Shown piece after piece: positions 45,211 to 55,102 of a stretch of DNA of 64,000 bases. Below the pieces are notes generated by a model. It did no database searches and was not told the origin of the DNA. It was given only the letters and a program-made list of their open reading frames with translations. The position numbers and the translations under genes are program-made. The number at the start of each line of letters is the position of its first letter. The stretch's first letter is position 1. The DNA comes from an uncultured Eubacteriaceae bacterium (lineage in GTDB: Bacteria; Bacillota; Clostridia; Eubacteriales; Eubacteriaceae): NCBI GenBank assembly GCA_945867155.1, contig CAMBHL010000001.1:1-64000 (forward strand), written 5' to 3'.

Positions 45211-47277
45211 CTAGAAAATATTTCTCTTTAATTTTATCACTAACTTAGATTTATTAATATCCTTTTTTTGATGATCTATTGGAATCTTTGCATAAATTAT
45301 TCCTTTTTTTATCTTGCAGCAAACGATTTTTAATTCATCAAATATTTCTAAAATTAACAATAATTTAAAACAGTTTAATTTGGGGTTTTTGTCTACCAAA
45401 TCATCAAACTGGGCGCCCTGTTCGGAAAATTGTTTTAATACTTTGTACACCCAAACCATTTCATCACGACTTGGCAGTAAATCATTTGGATCATATTTCC
45501 AGATATCTAAAGTCTTCCGTGCTGTTTCTGAAGATTCTGATTTAATGATTTGCAAAGTATTCCAACATCTTTGATGATCAAAAAGAAATGGAATGCGAAT
45601 GCTTTTAATCATTAATTCTATACTCTCTTTGCCTGCAAAATGATTTATTTTAGGAACTGCTAATAAATCAACCCCTTCTGCATATTCCCGACTGAGAGGC
45701 TTCTGCCACTTTGCTTTCGAAAAAGCAATACATCTAAAATTTTTATCTCGAAAACTCAAATGGTTTTTTTCTTGTCCCATTGTTTTGATTTCTGTAGGGT
45801 GAACATGATTGATTCTAAAGATCGGGCTTGGATTATTGACGCCATAAGGTTCACACATGCGAACACAGTCCATCAATTCCCAATTGATTTCATCTTCTGA
45901 AAGAATGCTGTCGTAGTATACTTTCTTAACCAAAAATTTCTTTAAATGATTTTCCTTGGATTTCTTTTTTAAGAACCCTTCCAAAGCTTGAATATTTTCT
46001 TTTTTTATTGAAAATCCTGCTGCCATTGCATGGCCGCCGTAGGTTTCAAAAAGTTCAGAACAAGCCGAGAGTATTTCAAAAATATTAATGCCCTCTACAC
46101 TTCGGCAGCTTCCCCGAGCCAAACCATCCTGATCTATCCCCATCACAATAACAGGATGATACCAGATTTCTTGAATTTTACTCGCGACGATACCGATTAC
46201 GCCAGGATGCCAATTTTCTCCTGCAACGCAAATAAAAACATCTTTATTTTTTTGCTGTTCTTTAATGACACGAACTGCCTTGTCAAAAATTTGCTTTTCA
46301 ATTTCTTGTCTCTTTAAATTTTCGTTTTTAAGCAATTCTGCAATTTCGAGGTTCTTACCGATAAATAAATCAACCCCATAATGCGCTTCTCCTAAACGCC
46401 CCGCCGCATTTATTTTAGGTGCTAAAACGAACCCTATATTGCCGGAAGTTACCGTCTGAATATCGGAAACTTGAATTAATGCTTTTATGCCCTGATTTTC
46501 GCACCCTTCGTTCATAGAATCAATTCCTAATTTTACGATTAACCGGTTTTCATTTTGTAATGGAACAATATCAGCGACCGTTGCAACTGCAGCACATTCC
46601 AGATATTTCCGTAAATCGTTGGTCTGCTGCTGAGCCTCTTCAAGAGCCTGTATCAATTTAAAGGCAATCCCCGCACCGCATAATTCCCGAAATGGATAAT
46701 TTGAATCTAATCGTTTTGGGTCAATAACTGCTGCTGCATTTGGCAAATCACCCTGACATTCATGATGATCTGTGACAATGACGTCCATCCCCTTATCTCT
46801 TGCGAACTGAATCTCCTGTTTAGAAGCAATGCCATTGTCCACGGTCACAATTAATTGAATCCCCTCTCCTCCTAACATATCAACTGCAGCCATATTCATG
46901 CCATAGCCTTCCGTCAATCTGTTGGGAATCTTATAGCTCACATCCATTTTAAGCATTCGCATATAATCAATCAATATTGAAACTGCCATGACGCCATCTA
47001 CATCATAATCTCCATAAATACAGACTTTTTCGTGATTTTCTTTCGCTCGCAGAATACGCTGTACAGCTTTCTGCATGTCCGGCAACTCCCAAGGAGAATG
47101 AAAATCTTCAACATTAGGCTCCAAATAAGCCATGGTCTCGAATCCATTTTGGCATCCTCGCGCCACAGCAATTTTTGCGACAGGTTCCGGAATATTGCAT
47201 TCCTCCACAATCTCTTGTATTTTTTCTGATGTTTTTGGATCCTCACTGTTGATTCTTTCACACCATACTTCTTCCAT
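45211..47277 (-). CDS. recJ: Single-stranded-DNA-specific exonuclease RecJ
   Basis: The 688-residue 5-prime to 3-prime exonuclease has the DHH motifs in order: IYGDYDVDGVMAV near 80, VTVDNGIAS, VTDHHECQ near 170, and the DHHA1 motif GGHAMAAGFSI near 425, then an OB-fold and a C-terminal domain. It acts in recombination and mismatch repair. It is about 100 residues shorter at the C-terminus than B. subtilis RecJ. The start at 47277 has GGAGGA 7 bases upstream and avoids nine extra codons of the longest frame. It is followed by apt after 12 bases. Confidence 0.95.
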   Translation of the reverse strand: MEEVWCERINSEDPKTSEKIQEIVEECNIPEPVAKIAVARGCQNGFETMAYLEPNVEDFHSPWELPDMQKAVQRILRAKENHEKVCIYGDYDVDGVMAVSILIDYMRMLKMDVSYKIPNRLTEGYGMNMAAVDMLGGEGIQLIVTVDNGIASKQEIQFARDKGMDVIVTDHHECQGDLPNAAAVIDPKRLDSNYPFRELCGAGIAFKLIQALEEAQQQTNDLRKYLECAAVATVADIVPLQNENRLIVKLGIDSMNEGCENQGIKALIQVSDIQTVTSGNIGFVLAPKINAAGRLGEAHYGVDLFIGKNLEIAELLKNENLKRQEIEKQIFDKAVRVIKEQQKNKDVFICVAGENWHPGVIGIVASKIQEIWYHPVIVMGIDQDGLARGSCRSVEGINIFEILSACSELFETYGGHAMAAGFSIKKENIQALEGFLKKKSKENHLKKFLVKKVYYDSILSEDEINWELMDCVRMCEPYGVNNPSPIFRINHVHPTEIKTMGQEKNHLSFRDKNFRCIAFSKAKWQKPLSREYAEGVDLLAVPKINHFAGKESIELMIKSIRIPFLFDHQRCWNTLQIIKSESSETARKTLDIWKYDPNDLLPSRDEMVWVYKVLKQFSEQGAQFDDLVDKNPKLNCFKLLLILEIFDELKIVCCKIKKGIIYAKIPIDHQKKDINKSKLVIKLKRNIF

Positions 47278-47302
47278 TATATTTTCCTCCAAATCAGAAA
47301 TC

Positions 47303-47336
47303 AAAAATTAAAAGGCCGAACAATTGTTCGGCCTTT
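47303..47336 (-). terminator. Intrinsic terminator after secF
   Basis: A perfect palindrome of 26 bases (47311-47336; stem of at least 11 bp) is followed on the minus strand by TTTTAATTTTTG. It lies 10 bases beyond the secF stop and separates secDF from recJ, whose ribosome site begins just after. Confidence 0.9.
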
Positions 47337-47346
47337 CAATCATTTA

Positions 47347-48318
47347 TTAAACTTCAATTTTTTCAACATGACGCCGTTTGGTGCGCTGACGATTTCTATT
47401 TTTTTGTGATTTTGAATTAAACTTGGAACGGGCCGATTTTTTTTGAAAAATGACCCACAGCGGACTTGCCACAAAAATCGAAGAATAGCATCCACTGGCA
47501 ATTCCGACAATCAATGGCAGTGCAAAATCTCTGATGGCATCAACAGCAAATATATACAAAGCGACGATGGCAACAAGTGTCGTGGCAACTGTATTGATAC
47601 TTCTGCGCATCGTCTGCGTGATGCTGACATCCACTAGATTATCTAATTCCGCCTCTGTACTTATACCAAGCAGTCCTTCATTTTCTCGGATTCGGTCAAA
47701 AACAACAATTGTATCATTTATTGAATAACCTAAAATCGTCAATATAGCCGCAATAAAAGGCGAATTGACCTGAATTTGAAAAAGTGCATACACGCCAATG
47801 ACAATCACAATATCGTGAACCAGCGCCAAAACAGCAGACAGCCCGAAATAAAATTCAAATCGAATTGTAATATAAATAAGCATCAGAACAACCGCAACAA
47901 TTGAAGCAATAATTGTATTGCGGGAAGTTTCGTTACCTACACTGGCTGTTATATTTTCAACGGATACCAGGTCCTTTTGATCCAGATGATATTTTTTTTG
48001 AAATTTGGAAAACAAACGTTTTTGCTGGCGATTGGTTAAACTGACTTTTGTACTAATGACAACTTCATGTTTTTGTTTGCCTGTATATGTAATATCCGCA
48101 GATTTATCAAACGAATCCGTAATCTGCTTAATATCTTTTGTATCAAATGTCTGGTGCAAATCGATTGTCACAACACTTCCACCGATAAAGTCAATGCCAT
48201 AATTTAATCCCCGCACCAAAATCGCTCCAACAGCAATAATAATGAGTATCAGCGAAATGGAGAGCCAAACTTTTGTATGTTCAATAATTGGCAATTTTTT
48301 TCTTAAATTTTCATTCAT
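47347..48318 (-). CDS. secF: Protein-export membrane protein SecF
   Basis: The 323-residue SecF subunit has six membrane helices: one N-terminal, then an extracellular domain beginning GLNYGIDFIGGSVVTIDL, then five more with the family motifs TILGYSINDTIVVFDRIREN and TQTMRRSINTVATT. With SecD it uses the proton or sodium gradient to help release exported proteins. The tail after the last helix is very basic and Lys/Arg/Asn rich (about 40 residues), longer than strictly needed. GGAGG precedes the ATG. It lies 12 bases after secD. Confidence 0.96.
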   Translation of the reverse strand: MNENLRKKLPIIEHTKVWLSISLILIIIAVGAILVRGLNYGIDFIGGSVVTIDLHQTFDTKDIKQITDSFDKSADITYTGKQKHEVVISTKVSLTNRQQKRLFSKFQKKYHLDQKDLVSVENITASVGNETSRNTIIASIVAVVLMLIYITIRFEFYFGLSAVLALVHDIVIVIGVYALFQIQVNSPFIAAILTILGYSINDTIVVFDRIRENEGLLGISTEAELDNLVDVSITQTMRRSINTVATTLVAIVALYIFAVDAIRDFALPLIVGIASGCYSSIFVASPLWVIFQKKSARSKFNSKSQKNRNRQRTKRRHVEKIEV

Positions 48319-48330
48319 TGCAAGCCTCCA

Positions 48331-49593
48331 TTATATGCCATAATACTTTGTATCTTGGACTAAATTCGTACGCAAAAATAATTTGATCAGCTGACGTGTT
48401 ATGACAACGGCTGTCAACATCGACAAAATGATCCCTACAATTAATGTCAATGCAAATCCTTGTGCAGAACCTGTTCCCATGAAAAACAAGACAAACCCGG
48501 CAATTAAAGTCGTGACATTGGAATCGACAATCGACCGCATGGCATTTTTAAATCCAGCGTTTACAGACTGATACAATGAAAGACCTTTGTTGACCGACTC
48601 TTCTTTAATTCTCTCAAAGATAATAACATTGGCATCAACAGCCATTCCGACGGTCAAAATCATCCCCGCAATACCTGGCAATGTTAAAGTTACATTCATG
48701 GCAGACATGACAATCAAATCAAGCATTACAAAAATAAGCAACGCCAAATCTGCAATAATACCCAGTACCCTATAAAAAATGAGCATGAAGGCCAAAACAG
48801 CAATAACACCAATGACACCGGCAAATATACTCTGGTCTAAAGAATTCGCACCCAAAGTCGGGCCCACTGTTGTCGCTTGAATGGTTGTCAATTTTACAGG
48901 CAGAGCACCTCCACGAATGAGAGAAGCTAAATTACCTGCTTCATCCATATCTGAGCTGCCCTCAATCACGGCTTCACCATCGTCAATTTCTTGATTGACC
49001 GTCGGAGAGGATATAACTTCATTATCAAGTTTAATTGTGATTTGCTGCCCAATATATTTTCGTGTCGCTTCTGCAAAGGCCTTCTTCCCCTTTGCATCAA
49101 ACTTAAGCGTAACAACCGGCTGTTCGACACCACTGCTTGTTTTTTGAGTAACTGCCTTTGAATCCACCACATGCGTCCCGGTTAAGATTACCTTGTTGTC
49201 AGGACCGACAAATTTAAGCTGTGCCGTACGTCCGATTAGATCGAGCGCCTCCTGTTGATTCTGTATTGAAGGGATTTGAACCCGTATTCGGTTCTTTCCC
49301 TGCCGTGTCACGGTTGCTTCTGAAACACCAAGGGAATCAACGCGTTTTTTCAATGCGGAAATTGTTCCTTCCATTTTTGAATCAGTCAGTTTTTTCCCTT
49401 TATAAGGCTTGGCCTGGAGAACAACATTTACCCCTCCGGTAAGATCCAGTCCGTAATGCATATTGTCTTTTATATTGCCGATATCGTAAACGCCGATCGA
49501 AATGCCATGAAAAAGAACATACATACAAAATACAAGAACCGCAATAAAAGAGAAAAATGCAATCGTACTTTTTTTGTCAATTTGCTTTTTCAA
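48331..49593 (-). CDS. secD: Protein-export membrane protein SecD
   Basis: The 420-residue SecD subunit has an N-terminal helix, MHYGLDLTGGVNVVLQA as the D1 motif, a P1 domain with RVDSLGVSEATVTRQG, and C-terminal membrane helices with GMAVDANVIIFERIKEE (the D4 motif) and SNVTTLIAG. This short SecD is usual in Firmicutes with separate secD and secF. The start is TTG immediately after the gltX TAA, with AGAGGG 6-7 bases upstream, so gltX-secD-secF are probably coupled. Confidence 0.95.
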   Translation of the reverse strand: MKKQIDKKSTIAFFSFIAVLVFCMYVLFHGISIGVYDIGNIKDNMHYGLDLTGGVNVVLQAKPYKGKKLTDSKMEGTISALKKRVDSLGVSEATVTRQGKNRIRVQIPSIQNQQEALDLIGRTAQLKFVGPDNKVILTGTHVVDSKAVTQKTSSGVEQPVVTLKFDAKGKKAFAEATRKYIGQQITIKLDNEVISSPTVNQEIDDGEAVIEGSSDMDEAGNLASLIRGGALPVKLTTIQATTVGPTLGANSLDQSIFAGVIGVIAVLAFMLIFYRVLGIIADLALLIFVMLDLIVMSAMNVTLTLPGIAGMILTVGMAVDANVIIFERIKEESVNKGLSLYQSVNAGFKNAMRSIVDSNVTTLIAGFVLFFMGTGSAQGFALTLIVGIILSMLTAVVITRQLIKLFLRTNLVQDTKYYGI

Positions 49594-51093
49594 TTATTTT
49601 CCCTCTTTCAAAGATTCAGAAAAATGATGCAGCCTTTCCAAGCAGGTTTCTTGACCCAAAACGTCCATAATTAAAGCTAAGTCCGGTCCATGCATACTGC
49701 CAGTTAAAATTAACCGGATCGGCATATAGAGCATTTTCCCCTTGATTTTTTCTTTTTTGTGTTCTTTCTGAATCGCTTTAATGATATCTTTTTGAATATA
49801 ATCGGCGTTCCATTGATCTGCTTCTTTTATTTTCGATTCCAATGCATGATATAAGATTGGAACTGTTTCAGCGTGAAGGATGTCCTGAGCTTCTTCTGAA
49901 TCATCGATCTGATAATGATCATCCAATAATTGTTCGAGTTCTTCTGGCGCTTGAGCAAAAAAGTCAATTCTATCTCTCAACAATTCGGCGACTTTCTGCA
50001 GCCAGCTTTCCTTTTGATCATCCGATGGAACATGGATCAAACTGTCTTTTTCGATAAAAGGTTTAATGCCCTTTACAATGACTTCGTTTGAAGCTTTTTT
50101 AATGTACTGACCATTCATCCAGTTCAGTTTTTCTCTGTCAAAAACAGCTCCAGAATTGCTGATGCGATGAATATCAAAAGATTGTTTAAGTTCATCCATC
50201 GAAAAAATTTCCTGTTCGTTTTCCGGACTCCATCCTAAAAGGGCAAGGAAATTAATTAAAGCTTCTGGCAAATAACCTTTTTTCAGGAAATCTTCAACCG
50301 CCACATCTCCCTGGCGTTTGCTTAATTTTTTGTGATCATCATTTAAAATATTAGATAAATGGACAAAGACCGGCGGCTTCCATCCAAAGCACTGATATAA
50401 ATATACATGCTTCGGTGTCGACGGCAGCCATTCTTCCCCTCTAATGACATGTGTGATCTTCATCAAATGATCATCAATCACAACAGCAAAATGATAAGTA
50501 GGAAAACCATCTTCTTTAATCAATACCTGATCATCCATTTCCTTTGTATTGATCGTAATTTTTCCTCTGACAACATCATCAAAAGAAATATCTGTATTTT
50601 CCGGAAGTTTTAACCGGATGACATACGGTTCTCCGTTGTTGATTTTTTCTTGAACTTCCTCCGGTGTCAAGTTTCTGCAGTGACCGTCATACCGCGGTGT
50701 TTCCCCAGCAGCTCTTTGTTCATCCCGCAATCGTGAAAGCCTTTCTTTGCTGCAAAAACAATAATAGGCCTTTCCTTCATCAATGAGTTGCTGAATATAT
50801 TTCTTATAAATGCTCAATCTTTCTGACTGAATATATGGTCCATATTCTCCATTTTCTACCGGCTGACCATTTTCAAGTTGCAGCCCTTCATCCGGAACTA
50901 CGCCCGTCGTATACAAGGCATGCAGCAAATTTTCTACAGATCCTTCTTGGTAACGTGTACGGTCTGTATCTTCTAATCGCAGCACAAAAGTACCTTTATT
51001 TTGTTTGGCAAATAAATAATTATATAAGGCCGTCCTTAAACTCCCTACATGTACATTTCCAGTTGGACTTGGCGCAAAGCGAACTCTTATCAT
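49594..51093 (-). CDS. gltX: Glutamyl-tRNA synthetase
   Basis: The 499-residue class I synthetase has the HIGH-type HVGS in PSPTGNVHVGSLRTALYN (about 9-26), the KMSKS-type KLSKRQGDV near 247, and an all-helical C-terminal anticodon domain. Without visible glutaminyl-tRNA synthetase it may be non-discriminating, as in most Bacillota. AGGAG lies 8-9 bases before the ATG; a TATAAT about 37 bases upstream lacks a good -35. It heads the gltX-secD-secF unit. Confidence 0.97.
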   Translation of the reverse strand: MIRVRFAPSPTGNVHVGSLRTALYNYLFAKQNKGTFVLRLEDTDRTRYQEGSVENLLHALYTTGVVPDEGLQLENGQPVENGEYGPYIQSERLSIYKKYIQQLIDEGKAYYCFCSKERLSRLRDEQRAAGETPRYDGHCRNLTPEEVQEKINNGEPYVIRLKLPENTDISFDDVVRGKITINTKEMDDQVLIKEDGFPTYHFAVVIDDHLMKITHVIRGEEWLPSTPKHVYLYQCFGWKPPVFVHLSNILNDDHKKLSKRQGDVAVEDFLKKGYLPEALINFLALLGWSPENEQEIFSMDELKQSFDIHRISNSGAVFDREKLNWMNGQYIKKASNEVIVKGIKPFIEKDSLIHVPSDDQKESWLQKVAELLRDRIDFFAQAPEELEQLLDDHYQIDDSEEAQDILHAETVPILYHALESKIKEADQWNADYIQKDIIKAIQKEHKKEKIKGKMLYMPIRLILTGSMHGPDLALIMDVLGQETCLERLHHFSESLKEGK

Positions 51094-51132
51094 AAAAATT
51101 TCTCCTAACCATTAATATCGACTGTTATTATA

Positions 51133-52074
51133 TCATTTATTATTCTTAGCAAAGTGTTTTTTTAATATTCGCGCATTTCGTATCAATATAGAAGGCGGCT
51201 GCCATGAAAGCGAATGGGCCTTGTAGCGCATTTTTATTTCTTCTTCAGACTGATTTAATATCTCATCAAGCGGAATAATGCTCTCTTGATCCGCTATTTT
51301 TTCTGCACGACGATTGTAAGGACAAACCCATTGACAAATATCACATCCGTACAAGAAATACTGAATTTTTTTTTCTTGTTCTGGTGTCAGTTTCTTTTTC
51401 TGAGTGAGGTATGAGATGCAGTGCTCATAAAACAACTGAAATCCACGATCTCCTAATGCGTGATTCGGACACGCTTTAAGGCATTTTGTGCAGTTTCCAC
51501 AGCGGTTTTTCATTGGAACAGCTTGATTATGCAAAATTTTTTGATCAAGTAAAATTTGTCCAATATTCCATGCCGAGCCATAATGAGGATTAATTAACAA
51601 ATTGTTTTTTCCAAAAAATCCTAATCCTGCTCTCCAAGCGGATGCCTTATCCATTAAACGACTGTTGTCGACAAATGTTTTAAAATGAACGGACGCTCCA
51701 AACTCCAATGAGACTGTCTCGCAAAGTGCATCCATTTTTTCCCTGAGAATTTGATGATAATCCAACCCACAAGCAACTGAAGAAAGATAGGCAAAAGTGC
51801 TAAAGTCTTGAATTTGTTCTGACCGCAGGGAATAAGGTATCCCGATCACAATAACTGTTTTTACATCTGCCATAACAGATTGATAGTCTACGCGGAGTGC
51901 ATCTTTGGTTCCTACATAAGGGATCACACCGTGATTTTCTTGCCTTCTTTTTTGAGAATAAGGAAGCACTTCTAAAACAGGCTCTGGATCGATGATTCCG
52001 AGAAGCGGAATATGGAGCTGTTTTGCAATCCGACGCACTGCCCGTTCTTCAAGGGGATTGACGCCATTATTCAT
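51133..52074 (-). CDS. queG: Epoxyqueuosine reductase QueG
   Basis: The 313-residue cobalamin and iron-sulfur enzyme performs the last step of queuosine synthesis in tRNA. The core VIVIGIPYS and FKTFVDNSRLMDKASAWRAGLGFFGKNNLLI regions match QueG, followed by two [4Fe-4S] motifs, CGNCTKCLKACP and CDICQWVCPYN. The C-terminal HEAT-like domain of longer QueG proteins is absent, so this is the short form. I start it at the ATG at 52074, overlapping the engB stop by 8 bases; the longer frame reads deep into engB. No queuosine synthesis partners are nearby. Confidence 0.9.
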   Translation of the reverse strand: MNNGVNPLEERAVRRIAKQLHIPLLGIIDPEPVLEVLPYSQKRRQENHGVIPYVGTKDALRVDYQSVMADVKTVIVIGIPYSLRSEQIQDFSTFAYLSSVACGLDYHQILREKMDALCETVSLEFGASVHFKTFVDNSRLMDKASAWRAGLGFFGKNNLLINPHYGSAWNIGQILLDQKILHNQAVPMKNRCGNCTKCLKACPNHALGDRGFQLFYEHCISYLTQKKKLTPEQEKKIQYFLYGCDICQWVCPYNRRAEKIADQESIIPLDEILNQSEEEIKMRYKAHSLSWQPPSILIRNARILKKHFAKNNK

Positions 52075-52654
52075 GAGATATGCTGTCCTCAATGATTTGC
52101 CAGCATGTTTCAACGCCCTCTTTGGTCACAGATGAAAACGGCAGAATATGATCTGGTTCAATGCTCAATGTCCCTATCAATTTTTTGATGGATTGTTTCT
52201 TTTGCGATGAGGACAGCTTATCAAATTTTGTAAGAATAACTTGCGTTGACAGATGATAATATTTGAGCCAATTGTACATCAATTGATCATCTTCAGTTGG
52301 CTCATGGCGACTATCCACTAATAAAAAAGTCATTTTAAGATTATCTCGATTCAACAGATAATTTTCGATCATCTGTCCCCATTTTTCCTGTTCTTTTCGG
52401 GAAACTTTTGCATATCCATAACCAGGCATATCCACAAATCGAAATTGATCATTAATTTGATAAAAATTCATGGTTTGCGTTTTCCCCGGCCGAGAACTTG
52501 TTCTCGCTAAATGCTGGCAGTTAATCAGCGTATTTATCAATGAAGACTTGCCCACATTAGAGCGTCCCAACAAAACAATTTCAGGCAATTTATCTTTTGG
52601 ATATTGTGCTTCTGAAACAGCACTGATAATAATTTCTGCTTTATTAATTTTCAT
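52067..52654 (-). CDS. engB: Ribosome biogenesis GTP-binding protein EngB (YsxC)
   Basis: The 195-residue GTPase is needed for 50S assembly. G1 GRSNVGKSS is at 30-38, G3 DMPGYG near 76, G4 TKFD near 144 and G5 SSVT near 170. The start at 52654 overlaps the lon stop by 11 bases and has GGAAG 4-5 bases upstream; a TTG four codons earlier is the longest-frame alternative. lon-engB is the standard Firmicutes order. Confidence 0.95.
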   Translation of the reverse strand: MKINKAEIIISAVSEAQYPKDKLPEIVLLGRSNVGKSSLINTLINCQHLARTSSRPGKTQTMNFYQINDQFRFVDMPGYGYAKVSRKEQEKWGQMIENYLLNRDNLKMTFLLVDSRHEPTEDDQLMYNWLKYYHLSTQVILTKFDKLSSSQKKQSIKKLIGTLSIEPDHILPFSSVTKEGVETCWQIIEDSISHE

Positions 52655-55022
52655 TGATCTTCCCAAATACTAGCTGGATGACTTCTGTCATTTTTGTGAC
52701 CGGATGTATTTCCAATTGACTCAATACACTTTCCGGAATGTCCTCTAAATCTTTCTCGTTCTCTTTTGGAATAATCACACGCTTAATTGAAGCTCTGCTG
52801 GCAGCTGTCAGTTTTTCACGCAGGCCTCCAATCGGCAGCACGCGCCCCAATAATGTGATTTCACCTGTCATGGCAATATCCTGTGACACTGGGCGGCCTG
52901 TCAATGCTGAAATTAATGCCGTCGCCATCGTAATGCCGGCAGATGGACCATCTTTGGGAACTGCTCCCTCAGGGACATGAACATGAAGATCTTTAGTCGA
53001 AATAAAATCCGGATCAATTTCTAGCTGATCAGCTATTGACCGAATATAACCAATGGCTGCTTTTATGGATTCCTGCATGACATCACCAAGTTTACCTGTA
53101 ATAAAAGTTTTGCCGCTTCCTTTGACAGCGAGTGCTTCTATTTCCAGCGTAACACCGCCTACAGCGGTCCAAGCCAGCCCATTAACCAAGCCCACAGATG
53201 TACCCTTTTGAACCTTTTCAAAAGTGAATTTTCTCCGGCCCAGGTATTTTTCGAGATTGCGTACATTGACTAAATTTTTAGCTTTAGAGCCGCTTACCAC
53301 ATTTTTGGCTGCAACCCGGCAAACTTTCGCAATTTCCCGTTCCAGTTCACGAACTCCGGATTCTCTAGTGTAATAGGCAATAATATTTTTTATTGCACCT
53401 TCACTGATATGGATATTTGCGTTTGACAAACCATTTTCTTTGATTTGTTTTGGTACTAAATATTTTTTGGCAATGACTTCCTTTTCTTCTTCAATATAAC
53501 CATTCACTTCAATAATTTCCATGCGATCCAGTAATGGCCGCGGAATGGTTGCCAGTGAATTCGCCGTCGCGATAAACAACACGTGAGACAAATCAAAGGG
53601 AAGTTCTAGATAATTGTCTGTAAAAGTGCTGTTTTGTTCGGGGTCGAGCACTTCCAACAGCGCCGATGCAGGATCTCCGCGAAAATTTTGACTGATTTTA
53701 TCAATTTCATCAAGAAGAAATAGTGGGTTATTCGTTCCTGCCTGCTGAATATGGTAAATGATACGCCCGGGAATAGCACCAATATACGTTCTGCGATGAC
53801 CGCGTATTTCCGCCTCGTCGCTTAATCCGCCCAAAGACATTCTCACGTATTTGCGATTGAGGGCTTCTGCAATGGACCGAGCTATTGAGGTTTTGCCAAC
53901 ACCCGGAGGACCAACTAAACATAAAATAGGCGCCTTTAAAGATTTTGACAACTGTAATACTGAAATATATTCCAATATACGTTCTTTTACTTTTCTTAGC
54001 GCGTAGTGATCACGATTTAATATTTTTTCAACACGATTGACATCAAGTGATTCGACTGTTGATTCATTCCAAGGCAAAGACAATATCCAATCTAAATAAT
54101 CCTGAATCACTCCTGCTTCAGGCGAACCAGGCTGGAGTTTGGATAAGCGCTGGAGTTCATTTTCAGCTTTTTGTTTCACAACTGAATCTAAATTTTTTTC
54201 AGCAATCTGCTTTTTATATTTTCCGATCAGACTCTCTTCACCGGTAGCTTGATTCAATTCATTTTGGAGGACTTTAATTTCTTCTCTCAGAACATATTCA
54301 CGCTGATTCTTTTCAATTTCAGAGCGGACTTTTTCATTAATGTTTTGTTTGATTTTGTACGCAGAAAGCTCTTTAACCATTTCTTGATAAACTAAAATCA
54401 AGCGATGATCTCCGTCAAATTCTTGAAGAATTTCCTGTGCTTTTTCATGTGAAAGCGAAATATTCGTACAAATTAAATCAATTAAATGATCCGGATCGTC
54501 TAATAAATCGATCGTATTTTGAATACTGCCAGAAGTATTTTTCGTTAAATGAATATAATTCACAAACGTTTCTTCAACGAGTTTTATTAAAGTTTGACAT
54601 TCAGGCGTATTTGAAAAGACAGACTCCCGAGGGATGACACATACAACAAAATAGGGATCGTCCTGAAGCCAATGATCGATAACACCTCTTTGGATGATTT
54701 CAACTAAAACACGTGTATAATCATTTGGCAGTTTTAAGACTTGTTTTATTTTTGCAATACAGCCAACTGAATAGAGATCATCACGTTTCAAAGCATCAGC
54801 ATTGATATCCCTCTGCTCGCATAAAAATGCCAATTGATTGGTTTGCATGCAATTTTCGAGAGCTTTTAAAGAGCGTTCATCATTTATATCAAAATGCAAA
54901 ATCATCCCAGGAAATAAATTCATTGATTTCACTGGGATAAGTGCAATCTCTTTTAATGGCCCGCTATTCTCACTGCTATTTAATACCTTATCCATCTCTT
55001 GGATATTTTGTTCTTTACTCAT
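52644..55022 (-). CDS. lon: ATP-dependent protease Lon (LonA)
   Basis: The roughly 792-residue AAA+ serine protease degrades misfolded and regulatory proteins. It has an N-terminal LON substrate-binding domain (about 25-215), coiled linker, AAA+ module with [11 protein letters not shown] near 365 and Walker [10 protein letters not shown], and a protease domain with the Ser-Lys dyad in KDGPSAGIT near 690 and its Lys about 43 residues later (REKLTAA). Two in-frame ATGs are possible: 55034 has AAAGGA directly touching it, and 55022 has it 12 bases away; neither spacing is ideal. Confidence 0.96.
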   Translation of the reverse strand: MSKEQNIQEMDKVLNSSENSGPLKEIALIPVKSMNLFPGMILHFDINDERSLKALENCMQTNQLAFLCEQRDINADALKRDDLYSVGCIAKIKQVLKLPNDYTRVLVEIIQRGVIDHWLQDDPYFVVCVIPRESVFSNTPECQTLIKLVEETFVNYIHLTKNTSGSIQNTIDLLDDPDHLIDLICTNISLSHEKAQEILQEFDGDHRLILVYQEMVKELSAYKIKQNINEKVRSEIEKNQREYVLREEIKVLQNELNQATGEESLIGKYKKQIAEKNLDSVVKQKAENELQRLSKLQPGSPEAGVIQDYLDWILSLPWNESTVESLDVNRVEKILNRDHYALRKVKERILEYISVLQLSKSLKAPILCLVGPPGVGKTSIARSIAEALNRKYVRMSLGGLSDEAEIRGHRRTYIGAIPGRIIYHIQQAGTNNPLFLLDEIDKISQNFRGDPASALLEVLDPEQNSTFTDNYLELPFDLSHVLFIATANSLATIPRPLLDRMEIIEVNGYIEEEKEVIAKKYLVPKQIKENGLSNANIHISEGAIKNIIAYYTRESGVRELEREIAKVCRVAAKNVVSGSKAKNLVNVRNLEKYLGRRKFTFEKVQKGTSVGLVNGLAWTAVGGVTLEIEALAVKGSGKTFITGKLGDVMQESIKAAIGYIRSIADQLEIDPDFISTKDLHVHVPEGAVPKDGPSAGITMATALISALTGRPVSQDIAMTGEITLLGRVLPIGGLREKLTAASRASIKRVIIPKENEKDLEDIPESVLSQLEIHPVTKMTEVIQLVFGKINEN

Positions 55023-55051
55023 TATGTTATGCATTCCTTTTATTTCATGCT

Positions 55052-55081
55052 AAAAAAGGCAATCTTAAATAAAGATTGCCT
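55052..55081 (-). terminator. Intrinsic terminator after clpX
   Basis: A perfect 10-bp inverted repeat (55057-55066 with 55072-55081, 5-base loop) is followed on the minus strand by TTTTTT. It lies 20 bases beyond the clpX stop, between clpX and lon. Confidence 0.9.
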
Positions 55082-55102
55082 AAATTGTCTCTATTAATAA
55101 TA

